This document shows positions 1 through 5,328 of a stretch of DNA of 5,549 bases, piece by piece. Each line of letters starts with the position of its first letter. Within the stretch, counting starts at the first letter, position 1. The notes beneath the pieces are model-generated. The model had not been told where the DNA came from and ran no database searches. It was given only the letters and a program-made list of their open reading frames with translations. A program made the translations under genes and the position numbers. Origin of the DNA: an uncultured Ruminococcus sp. (lineage in GTDB: Bacteria; Bacillota; Clostridia; Oscillospirales; CAG-272); NCBI GenBank assembly GCA_902783705.1, contig CACZSA010000264.1, positions 1 to 5,549 of the forward strand, in the 5' to 3' direction.

Positions 1-88
1 CGGCCCGAGGGTCCTCTTAGGTCCCGTCCGGAAGGACAAAAAAGCGTCGGATCTGCAAGATCCCAAATCCGCAAGCGTAAGCGCGCAG
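1..88 (-). repeat. Dispersed intergenic repeat element, left copy (edge-truncated)
   Basis: Read on the minus strand, this segment matches 5112-5199 read on the plus strand at 77 of 88 positions with no gaps, so the two copies are inverted relative to each other. The block 20-43 is identical to the complement of 5157-5180. The copy contains an imperfect hairpin GGATCT-TGC-AGATCC (49-63, minus strand) followed after five bases by six T, so it can act as a back-up terminator for the unit ending at 219. It also contains a GTCC...TCCGGA...GGAC near-palindrome (21-37). The element probably continues left of position 1. I see no coding content in it; the short open frame across it is a translation of the repeat. 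Its family is not known to me. Confidence 0.8.
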
Positions 89-121
89 CAAGACCCAATA
101 TTTGCAAGCGTCAGCGCGCAG
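71..121. repeat. Direct repeat pair of an 18-mer, GCAAGCGTMAGCGCGCAG
   Basis: The 18-mer occurs at 71-88 (with A at the variable base) and again at 104-121 (with C), 33 bases apart start to start. The 104-121 copy is exactly complementary to 5112-5129 in the right-hand element. A partial relative, AAGCGTC, begins at 147. The 18-mer therefore looks like a module of the dispersed element that has been duplicated on the left side. Confidence 0.7.
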
Positions 122-148
122 AAAAAAGAAACGGCATAAAAAATATAA

Positions 149-162
149 GCGTCGCAAGACGC
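149..162. other. Small GNRA-loop hairpin
   Basis: GCGTC-GCAA-GACGC is a perfect 5-bp stem with a GCAA tetraloop on the plus strand. On the minus strand the same stem is followed by TTATATTTTTTATG, so it may give a second, weaker termination signal just beyond the main terminator at 166-204. The functional role is inferred. Confidence 0.4.
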
Positions 163-165
163 AAC

Positions 166-204
166 AAAAAAATCCGCGCGTGAGCTTTTCCCCGCTCACG
201 CGCG
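166..204 (-). terminator. Rho-independent terminator of the binding protein/phosphoesterase unit
   Basis: On the minus strand, CGCGCGTGAGC (204-194) pairs perfectly over 11 bp with GCTCACGCGCG (185-175), with the loop GGGGAAAA. The stem is followed by GA and then seven T (172-166). It lies 14 bases after the phosphoesterase stop codon, as expected for the end of the unit. Confidence 0.93.
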
Positions 205-218
205 TCTTTCTTTCCCGT

Positions 219-1187
219 TCAGCATACCCGCACGTATTCGTGCCGGACCTGACGGACGCCGCCCTCCCCGATCGAGAGCACCGTCCCGCCGTTGAGGCGC
301 TGATCCCAGTAGCATCCCGCCCCGGCCTTGAGACTGTAGATGAACGTCACGCCCTCCCACGGAATCACGAAATTGTTCACGTGATCGTGCCCCGCGAGGA
401 TGTGCTTCGTGTGCCCGAGCGCCCGGATCACCTCGAACGCCCCTTCGTCCGCCGGGTAGCTGCAGATCCCCTCCCAGCGCACGCCGAAGGATCCCTCGTA
501 CCCCGGATTCCAGCAGCCGTCCCCGTCCGCCTCCTCCGGCAGGACCGATTTCGGGTCGACGCCGGATTTGAACGCCGCCGCGAACGCCTCCCGGTACGCG
601 TAGATCGGAATGTGCAGGATCATCGCGCTGTCGCGGCATCCGTCGGCCTCGAGCGCGGCGATCTCTGCCCGGTACCAGTCGAGCTGCGCGGGGAGGAGCT
701 TCGCCCATTCGTTCGATTCCGCGCCCGCCTCGTTCACATAGGGCGCGCGGTCGTGCGAGTCGAGCATGAGGAGTGCGGAGACCGGACGTCCGTCCTCTTC
801 GATGCGGATCACATAATTCCCGTTTCCGAGCTCCGCAGGCCCGCGCTCGTACAGGCAGAGCGGATGCGCGAGATACCGCGAGACCACCGCCTCCACCTTC
901 TCCGGTCCGCCCTGATTGTCATGATTGCCCCAGACCGGGGACCAGGGGACCCCGAACGTGTCGAGGAAATCCGCGAGCGCGTCGTAGGCACGGTCGTCCC
1001 CCGCCCACGCGAGGTCGCCGCTCACGGTGATGAGGTCCGGGTGCACCCGCTCCACGAGCTCGGTCACCGTGTCTTCGAGGATCTTCCGGTTCGGATGCCC
1101 CGCGTCCCATTCGCCGTCCCCGAGCTGGGGATCGGAGAGGTTCAGCACGAGGAAATCGCGGCCGGGCGTTTTGTTCAGTCGGATCAT
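219..1187 (-). CDS. Calcineurin-type metallophosphoesterase
   Basis: This 322-residue protein belongs to the calcineurin-like metallophosphoesterase superfamily, whose members use two metal ions to hydrolyse phosphomonoesters or diesters. The metal-site blocks appear in order: D19-P-Q21 (motif I, with Gln where many members have His), SGDLAW at 56-61 (GD), GNHDN at 87-91, LHIPIY at 191-196 (His192) and GHDHVN at 266-271. The length is normal for a single-domain member. There is no signal peptide or membrane segment, so it is probably cytoplasmic. The ATG lies two bases after the stop of the binding-protein gene. GGAGG six bases upstream of it fixes the start and indicates translational coupling. 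The DPQ form of motif I is, as I recall, known in CPPED1-like members. The substrate cannot be read from the sequence; a phosphorylated sugar or phosphodiester linked to the binding protein's ligand is a guess. Confidence 0.93.
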   Translation of the reverse strand: MIRLNKTPGRDFLVLNLSDPQLGDGEWDAGHPNRKILEDTVTELVERVHPDLITVSGDLAWAGDDRAYDALADFLDTFGVPWSPVWGNHDNQGGPEKVEAVVSRYLAHPLCLYERGPAELGNGNYVIRIEEDGRPVSALLMLDSHDRAPYVNEAGAESNEWAKLLPAQLDWYRAEIAALEADGCRDSAMILHIPIYAYREAFAAAFKSGVDPKSVLPEEADGDGCWNPGYEGSFGVRWEGICSYPADEGAFEVIRALGHTKHILAGHDHVNNFVIPWEGVTFIYSLKAGAGCYWDQRLNGGTVLSIGEGGVRQVRHEYVRVC

Positions 1188-1189
1188 GT

Positions 1190-2761
1190 TCAGCCTCCGT
1201 ATCCGTACGCTTCGATGAGCTTCTTCAGACGCTTGTTCGCCACCTTCTCGTGCGAGGCGAAGGACGAGGCCGTCATGTCGGTCCCCTTGTCGATCGAGTC
1301 GCTCACCGGGCCGAAGGTGATGTTGCCGAGGTAGGAATCCGAGCCGAAGCCGAGCTCATACGCGAACTCGAACGGCGCGGAGATCCCGGCGACGACTGTG
1401 TCGAGCATCACGGCGGAGTACTTGTCCTGCGCGTACTTCGATTTCAGCGCCACCTCGTAGTAGTCCTTCAGAAGATGCTCGTGCGCGTGGACCGCCAGCA
1501 CCTGCACCACCGCGGAGACCGCCGTCGCCGCCTCGCCCGTCGTTGTGATCGGGACCGCGCCCATCTCCGCCGTGTCGTGCACGAGCGTGCGGTAGGCCAC
1601 CTGCGTGTCGTCGAGCTTCGGATAGGGCACGACGCCCATGCCGTCGAAGTCGCGGATGGAGTTCTGCTCCATGTCGCCGACCTTGGAGAACATCGAGAAC
1701 ATCGCGCCGCCGTTCACGAATTTCTTGAGCGAATCCGCGACGGAGGAGGTCTTGTACATGCCGGCGGACTTGTCGAGGGAGATCAGGTATTCCGCCGCCT
1801 TGCTCATGCGGCCGACGTTCGCCGCGTTGATGAACGGCATCCCATCCGCGTCGAAGTCGACGACGTGGGAGTCGGTGGAGTAGTAGAACGCGTAGTACGG
1901 CGCGGCCCAGCCCTTGCAGTGACCGGCGAGGCCGTAGCGGTCCTCGTCGTCGCCCTGGCTGTCGCCGTTGAGGTCCTCATAGGCCTGCTCGACGATCGAG
2001 ACGAAGCGGTCGAGGGTCCAGCTGCCGTCGAGGACCATCTCATACACCGCGTCCGGGGAGCCGAGGACGTCCCGGGCGATGTTCTTGTTCAGATAGAGGA
2101 CGTGTCCGGCGCGGAGGGTGTCGATGAAGTAGTCGCCCGTCATGATGAAGCGCTTGTTCCCGAGGGAGAGGCCCTTCATGTATTCGGAATAGTACGCGCC
2201 GCAGTCGAAGTCGAACCAGTCCTTCCCGAAGTTCGAGGCGTCGTTCAGATCGAGCAGGAGCCCGTTCATGCCGCAGTTGAGGAGGCCGAGCTGGTCGTTG
2301 ACGTAGTAGTCGATCCCCGTGTCGCCGGACATGACGAGATTCGTGATGTACGGCTGGACCTCGTCGTAGTTGAGGTTCAGCTCCATGTAGTGGAGCGTGG
2401 TGTTGAGCATGTCCTCGACCGTGTGGTTCCGCTCGAAGACGTTGTCCTGCACCGCCTCGCCCGTGAGCTCCTCCGGCCCCGCGATATAGGGATAGGAGGT
2501 CGGCATCCCGTCGCCGTTTTCGGTCACGTTGTTCGAGACGGAGATGTTCATCGTGCGGCCGCCGAGATCGATGCCGCGGTAGGCCTCGAAGAGATCGGCG
2601 GTTTCCGCGGGCTCCTGTGCGCCCTCCTGCGCATCGCCGGAGGGAGCCGGAGCATCTGCGGCGGGCGAATCGGGATTGTCGGGAGCGCCGCCGGACGAGC
2701 AGGCGGACGCCGAGAGCAGAAGCCCCGCCAGAAGAAGAGAAAGCAGACGTTTTTTCGTCAT
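1190..2761 (-). CDS. Lipoprotein extracellular solute-binding protein (ABC sugar-type)
   Basis: This 523-residue protein is a secreted, lipid-anchored binding protein, presumably the receptor of an ABC importer. It begins with a lipoprotein signal: MTKKR, a Leu-rich core (6-16), then SASAC with the lipidated cysteine at 21. A Pro/Ala/Glu/Asp-rich tether (about 22-55) follows, and then a family-1-like sugar-binding-protein fold. DLNGDSQGDDEDRYG (263-277) is the Asp/Asn-rich calcium-loop-like motif common in clostridial members of the group. The frame is open upstream to a TTG at 2824, but that would translate the promoter. The ATG at 2761, with GAGGTGA five bases upstream and a proper signal peptide, is the start. 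No permease or ATP-binding gene adjoins it: a terminator lies upstream and a phosphoesterase downstream. The transporter partners must therefore be outside the window or elsewhere. An oligosaccharide ligand is an inference from the family. Confidence 0.92.
   Translation of the reverse strand: MTKKRLLSLLLAGLLLSASACSSGGAPDNPDSPAADAPAPSGDAQEGAQEPAETADLFEAYRGIDLGGRTMNISVSNNVTENGDGMPTSYPYIAGPEELTGEAVQDNVFERNHTVEDMLNTTLHYMELNLNYDEVQPYITNLVMSGDTGIDYYVNDQLGLLNCGMNGLLLDLNDASNFGKDWFDFDCGAYYSEYMKGLSLGNKRFIMTGDYFIDTLRAGHVLYLNKNIARDVLGSPDAVYEMVLDGSWTLDRFVSIVEQAYEDLNGDSQGDDEDRYGLAGHCKGWAAPYYAFYYSTDSHVVDFDADGMPFINAANVGRMSKAAEYLISLDKSAGMYKTSSVADSLKKFVNGGAMFSMFSKVGDMEQNSIRDFDGMGVVPYPKLDDTQVAYRTLVHDTAEMGAVPITTTGEAATAVSAVVQVLAVHAHEHLLKDYYEVALKSKYAQDKYSAVMLDTVVAGISAPFEFAYELGFGSDSYLGNITFGPVSDSIDKGTDMTASSFASHEKVANKRLKKLIEAYGYGG
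1194..1198 (-). promoter_or_regulatory. Ribosome binding site of the phosphoesterase inside the upstream gene
   Basis: GGAGG is formed by the final Gly-Gly codons (GGA GGC) of the binding protein, followed by CTGAAC and then ATG. A ribosome finishing the upstream gene is thus placed directly on this site. Confidence 0.85.
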
Positions 2762-2766
2762 GTCGT

Positions 2767-2773
2767 TCACCTC
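2767..2773 (-). promoter_or_regulatory. Ribosome binding site of the solute-binding protein
   Basis: GAGGTGA lies five bases (ACGAC) before the ATG at 2761. It decides in favour of this start over upstream in-frame alternatives. Confidence 0.88.
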
Positions 2774-2795
2774 GGAGAGAAATTGGTTTGGGTTT

Positions 2796-2824
2796 ATTGT
2801 ACAATACTGCCCGGGAAAAGTCAA
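2796..2824 (-). promoter_or_regulatory. Sigma-A-type promoter of the binding protein unit
   Basis: On the minus strand, TTGACT (2824-2819) and TACAAT (2801-2796) are separated by exactly 17 bp, each with one departure from consensus. Transcription should begin near 2789, giving a leader of about 28 bases that contains only the ribosome site. Confidence 0.88.
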
Positions 2825-2837
2825 GGGAGTTTATACA

Positions 2838-2872
2838 AATCTCACGCTGAATCTTCGATTTAGCCTGAGATT
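2838..2872. promoter_or_regulatory. 35-nt dyad upstream of the promoter (candidate operator or activator site)
   Basis: AATCTC-ac-GCTGAATC-ttc-GATTTAGC-ct-GAGATT is an imperfect palindrome with 14 paired positions (one G/T wobble) and a 2x2 mismatch. It ends 14 bp upstream of the -35 box, which is where an activator or repressor could bind. No T-run follows it on either strand, so it is not an evident terminator. The regulator is unknown. Confidence 0.5.
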
Positions 2873-2927
2873 CGTATTCGTAAATACAGAAGGCGTTTTG
2901 GATGCCCCGGACAGCCGGCGGGGGCGG

Positions 2928-2963
2928 AAATCAAAAGAGACCAGCCGGCTGACTGATCTCTTT
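2928..2963 (-). terminator. Rho-independent terminator of the ACT/hydrolase unit
   Basis: On the minus strand, AAAGAGATCAG (2963-2953) pairs with CTGGTCTCTTT (2944-2934) over 11 bp including one U-G pair, with an 8-base loop. The run TTTTGATTT includes and follows the last stem bases. It begins 10 bases after the hydrolase stop and separates the two transcription units. Confidence 0.88.
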
Positions 2964-2972
2964 CCGTTTTGT

Positions 2973-4475
2973 TCATTTCCTTCGCGCGAGCACGACGCGG
3001 TAGCGGGCATAGCCGAGCGGGAGGACGTCGCCGTGGTCGTAGAAGTCCTCCGGGGTGCGGATCTCCTCGCGGCTGTCCCCGGCCTTGAAGTCCACGGAGG
3101 CGCCCGTGACGGCGGCGAGGGGGACGGTTACCTCGACCTCCTGTGCGCCGACGGCGCGGGTCATCGCCGATTCCGGGATCTCCTCCCCGTCCGCGTTCCA
3201 CGCCCAGAGACGGAGGAAGGTCCCGCCCGTGTCGCCCGGGTCGATCGGACGGTCCGCGCGGAGCGTGAAGACAAGGCCGTCCTTCTGCCGCCGCACGTCG
3301 ACCGAGCGGATGCCGTAGCGGCCCGTGCGGTTGACATAGCGCGTGCCGTAGCCCTCGGCGTCCCGGGGGAAGGTCCCGTCGGGATAGCCGCGGAAATGCG
3401 CCCCCTGTCCGTCCGCGAGCGCGGTCTCGGGCGCCTGTCCCTTGAGCATCGCCGCGTATTCGCAGAGGGTTTTGTAATAATTGTCGAAATAGCCGCCGCG
3501 CATCATTTCGATATCGCGGCTGTACTCATAGTTCGCGCAGTCGACGAACATGATCGGGCGTTCCGGCGTGCCCTGCCAGCGTCCCGCGATCCACTCGTTC
3601 CATCCGGTGACGAGCGTGACCGGTACGTCGGCCTCCAGCGCGCGCTCGAACTGTTCAATGAAGTTATAGCACCGCGTCCATGCGCCGGGGGCGGGATCGT
3701 TCGCCCCGTCGTGGTAGGCGCGTCCGCGGTTGGTCGTCTCGCCGTAGAGGACGGAGTCGCCGAAGCGGATCTGCGGATGCTGCGCGACGGAGACGTTGAT
3801 GCACTCCGGTGTGCCGTCGAGCGTCGGGAAGACGCGCTGGGGCCGGGTGAAGTCCATCCAGGGCCAGCCGCCCGCCTTGTCCGCCTCGTTCGGCCATTGG
3901 GAGAGGCGGATGTCGAAGAATGCGCGGCACTCGGGAGAGCACTCCTCCGGCACGGCGATGATCGTCGGCTTATCCTTGCGCCGGAACCAGGTCTCGGGGC
4001 AGAAGCCGGGCTTGTAGATCGCCTCGTAGATACGCTGGACGGTCTCGCCGGAGCGGGTGTTGGTATAGAACATGACGCGCGGGATCTCCCACCCGGCGGC
4101 ATGATACTCCGCGAGGACGCGCATCACGCGCTTTGCGTTCTCCTCGTAGATAACGGCATTGGTGGTGTCGAAGAAGAGGAAGTCGACGCCCGCCTGCAGA
4201 ATGAGCTTGACGTGGCGGCGGACGACCCACTCGTCGTCGGAGTAATAGTAGCCGTAGAAGGGCTCGCCCCAGTGATGATACGTCCCGACGGAACCCCAGT
4301 ACGGGGCCTCCGGGTGCGCTCCGGCGTCGGGGTGGGCGGCGGTGATGGCGGAGATGTCGAAGGGCTTTCCGCGTCCGTGTTCGCCGAGCCAGAGGAAATA
4401 GAAGAGTCCGATGAGCCGCTCCCGCCGCTCCCGCAGGGCGGGAAAGGAGCCGTGGACGACGCGCGGGTTCGGCAT
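2973..4475 (-). CDS. GH71/GH99-like family glycoside hydrolase, predicted cytoplasmic
   Basis: This 500-residue protein resembles the GH71/GH99-like (also called WbsX-like) (beta/alpha)8 proteins, which act on alpha-linked glycans or are annotated near glycan biosynthesis genes. The marks are LIGLFYFLW (21-29), HHWGEPFYGYYYSDDEWVVRRH (67-88), VDFLFFDTTNA (97-107) and VTGWNEWIAGRW (289-300) with Glu294, a likely catalytic residue. Residues about 350-500 form an additional region that may be a beta-sandwich, judged from alternating strands such as VFTLRA and FLRLWAW. In GH99 endo-alpha-mannanases the motif continues Glu-Trp-x-Glu; here the second Glu is Ala297. As far as I recall, that is usual in this bacterial subgroup. 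No signal peptide is present, so an imported substrate is likely. The ATG is one base after the ACT-gene stop, and only a weak ribosome site precedes it, so translation is probably coupled. The exact substrate is unknown. Confidence 0.85.
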   Translation of the reverse strand: MPNPRVVHGSFPALRERRERLIGLFYFLWLGEHGRGKPFDISAITAAHPDAGAHPEAPYWGSVGTYHHWGEPFYGYYYSDDEWVVRRHVKLILQAGVDFLFFDTTNAVIYEENAKRVMRVLAEYHAAGWEIPRVMFYTNTRSGETVQRIYEAIYKPGFCPETWFRRKDKPTIIAVPEECSPECRAFFDIRLSQWPNEADKAGGWPWMDFTRPQRVFPTLDGTPECINVSVAQHPQIRFGDSVLYGETTNRGRAYHDGANDPAPGAWTRCYNFIEQFERALEADVPVTLVTGWNEWIAGRWQGTPERPIMFVDCANYEYSRDIEMMRGGYFDNYYKTLCEYAAMLKGQAPETALADGQGAHFRGYPDGTFPRDAEGYGTRYVNRTGRYGIRSVDVRRQKDGLVFTLRADRPIDPGDTGGTFLRLWAWNADGEEIPESAMTRAVGAQEVEVTVPLAAVTGASVDFKAGDSREEIRTPEDFYDHGDVLPLGYARYRVVLARRK

Positions 4476-4476
4476 G

Positions 4477-4908
4477 TCAGGCCTGTTTCAGAAGCTCGTC
4501 GGTGCAGAGGACGAAGCCCGCCGCGACGAGGAGCTCCTCGGTCTTCGCGTTGTCCTCGACGCGGAGGACGACGTAGGCGTGATCGGCCTGCGACGCGACG
4601 AAGGCATAGAGGTATTCGACCGCGACTTCCGCCTCGGCGAGGATGCGGAGAAGCTCGGTGAGGCCGCCCTTTTCATCGGGGATCTGGACGCCGACGACGT
4701 CGGTGACGCTCACGATGCGGCCCTCGGAGGAGAGAGCAAGCGCGGCGGCGCGGGGATCGTCCACAATGAGGCGGAGGATGCCGTAATTCTGCGTATCGGC
4801 GATGGAGAACGCGCGGATATTGATGTTGTTGTCGCTGAGGGTCTTCGAGATTTCATAGATGGAGCCGTTTTTGTTTTCGGCGAAAACGGAGAGCTGCTTT
4901 ACGGACAT
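4477..4908 (-). CDS. Tandem ACT-domain small protein
   Basis: This 143-residue protein is almost entirely two ACT domains. The first (about 4-67) begins KQLSVFAENKNGSIYEIS, with the glycine (Gly15) typical of the strand-to-helix ligand turn. The second (about 71-140) contains PDEKGGLTELLRILAEAEVAVEYLYAFV. Free-standing ACT pairs usually bind an amino acid or similar small effector and act as sensors. In Clostridia they often neighbour phenylacetate-CoA ligase-type genes, which are absent here. The start at 4908 is supported by GGGAGGT five bases upstream. An in-frame ATG at 4977 would add 23 residues with no ribosome site and would run through a stable hairpin, so I reject it. It is first in a unit with a glycoside hydrolase, an unexpected partner. 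The ligand is unknown. Confidence 0.9.
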   Translation of the reverse strand: MSVKQLSVFAENKNGSIYEISKTLSDNNINIRAFSIADTQNYGILRLIVDDPRAAALALSSEGRIVSVTDVVGVQIPDEKGGLTELLRILAEAEVAVEYLYAFVASQADHAYVVLRVEDNAKTEELLVAAGFVLCTDELLKQA

Positions 4909-4913
4909 GAGAT

Positions 4914-4920
4914 ACCTCCC
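4914..4920 (-). promoter_or_regulatory. Ribosome binding site of the ACT gene
   Basis: GGGAGGT is placed five bases (ATCTC) before the ATG at 4908. It is the strongest ribosome site in the window and decides the start. Confidence 0.9.
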
Positions 4921-4931
4921 GGAAATCCCGT

Positions 4932-4965
4932 CCGCCGAAAGGCGCGAAAGGCGCGCCCGCGGCGG
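4932..4965 (-). other. GC-rich two-part hairpin in the 5' leader of the ACT gene
   Basis: On the minus strand, CCGCCG (4965-4960) pairs with CGGCGG (4937-4932). Within it, GGCGCG (4957-4952) pairs with CGCGCC (4946-4941) around a 5-base CCTTT loop. The two helices are separated by a CG/TTT internal loop, giving 12 G-C pairs in total. It lies in the roughly 78-base leader between promoter and ribosome site, and no T-run follows. It could stabilise the message or control it; the function is unproven. Confidence 0.6.
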
Positions 4966-4992
4966 AGAAGGGAACATAATTGATCACTATAT

Positions 4993-5021
4993 ATTAAAGC
5001 ACGAAAGTGCGAAAATGTCAA
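4993..5021 (-). promoter_or_regulatory. Sigma-A-type promoter of the ACT/hydrolase unit
   Basis: On the minus strand, a consensus TTGACA (5021-5016) and TTTAAT (4998-4993) have 17 bp between them, with AT-rich sequence after the -10 box. The predicted start is near 4986. The spacer holds a small dyad, GCAC-GAAA-GTGC (4999-5010, plus strand). Confidence 0.88.
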
Positions 5022-5035
5022 GAGGAAGCGGAAAA

Positions 5036-5093
5036 ATGAAAGAAAAAGAGGCGCGCGCGGAGTCCTCCGGAGAGGTTCTGCGAAGCGCGCGCC
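5036..5093 (-). terminator. Terminator-like hairpin upstream of the first promoter
   Basis: On the minus strand, GGCGCGCGC (5093-5085) pairs perfectly with GCGCGCGCC (5058-5050) around a 26-base loop that contains its own small hairpin, CCTC-TCCG-GAGG. The T-rich run TCTTTTTCTTTC follows. It would stop leftward transcription entering from beyond the right-hand repeat and insulate the promoter at 4993-5021. No minus-strand gene ending here is visible in the window. Confidence 0.6.
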
Positions 5094-5111
5094 GTGCTGT
5101 ACTCTGGCGTC

Positions 5112-5199
5112 CTGCGCGCTGACGCTTGCGGATGATGGATCTTGCAGATCCATTGTTTTTTTGTCCTTCCGGACGGGACCAGAGAGGACCCTCGGGTCG
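5112..5199 (+). repeat. Dispersed intergenic repeat element, right copy (inverted relative to left)
   Basis: This is the partner of 1-88: position p on the left corresponds to 5200-p here, with 11 mismatches in 88. The block 5157-5180 is invariant, and 5112-5129 equals the complement of 104-121 exactly. The element carries a terminator (5133-5162) and probably extends right through the hairpin run to about 5259, a part that cannot be compared because the left copy is cut by the window edge. No transposase or coding frame is present. Confidence 0.82.
5133..5162 (+). terminator. Terminator inside the right repeat copy
   Basis: On the plus strand, ATGGATCT (5135-5142) pairs with AGATCCAT (5146-5153) around a TGC loop, and two G-T wobble pairs extend the stem outward. 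Seven T (5156-5162) follow at once. It points rightward, away from the minus-strand genes. Confidence 0.7.
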
Positions 5200-5259
5200 G
5201 GCCCTCTCTGGACTTTCCCGGCCCCAGAGGAGAGGGAGGAGCGCCTCCCCCTCCTTTGG
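5179..5259 (+). other. Two strong tandem hairpins continuing the repeat element
   Basis: The first hairpin pairs CCAGAGAGG (5179-5187) with CCTCTCTGG (5203-5211), and its loop region also holds GACC-CTCG-GGTC. The second runs from 5224 to 5259: CCAGAGGAG pairs with CTCCTTTGG and, inside it, GGGAGG (5234-5239) pairs with CCTCCC (5244-5249) around an AGCG loop. That gives 15 pairs with one A/C mismatch and one wobble. The purine-rich then pyrimidine-rich strand bias makes this look like a non-coding structured element. Confidence 0.65.
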
Positions 5260-5328
5260 ATTCCTCCTCTACCCCCTCAGGTACAACCTCATGTATGATT
5301 CGGAAGCTCCGTTCAATGAAGGCTAAGC

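Noticed and set aside
71..162. CRISPR-like array from the repeated GCAAGCGT units
   Set aside because: There are only two full copies and a fragment, with one irregular 15-base gap and no cas genes; better explained as modules of the dispersed repeat.
17..199. Small minus-strand frame over the left flank
   Set aside because: It translates the repeat element and the terminator, has no ribosome site, and has no protein-like composition.
2762..2824. Longer binding protein starting at TTG 2824
   Set aside because: This would translate the -35/-10 promoter and place 21 residues ahead of a perfect lipoprotein signal peptide.
102..4661. Three very long plus-strand open frames (102-1334, 1250-2863, 2676-4661) opposite the four genes
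   Set aside because: They are antisense shadows of GC-rich coding sequence: Arg/Val/Glu/Asp-rich low-complexity translations, no recognisable motifs, and they run straight through promoters and terminators.
4909..4977. Upstream ATG extending the ACT protein by 23 residues
   Set aside because: It lies about nine bases from the predicted transcript start without a ribosome site, and the added residues are encoded by a stable hairpin; the ATG at 4908 has GGGAGGT.
1..5199. Composite transposon or integrative element
   Set aside because: Inverted flanks exist, but there is no transposase or integrase and target-site duplications cannot be tested because the left copy is cut by the window edge.
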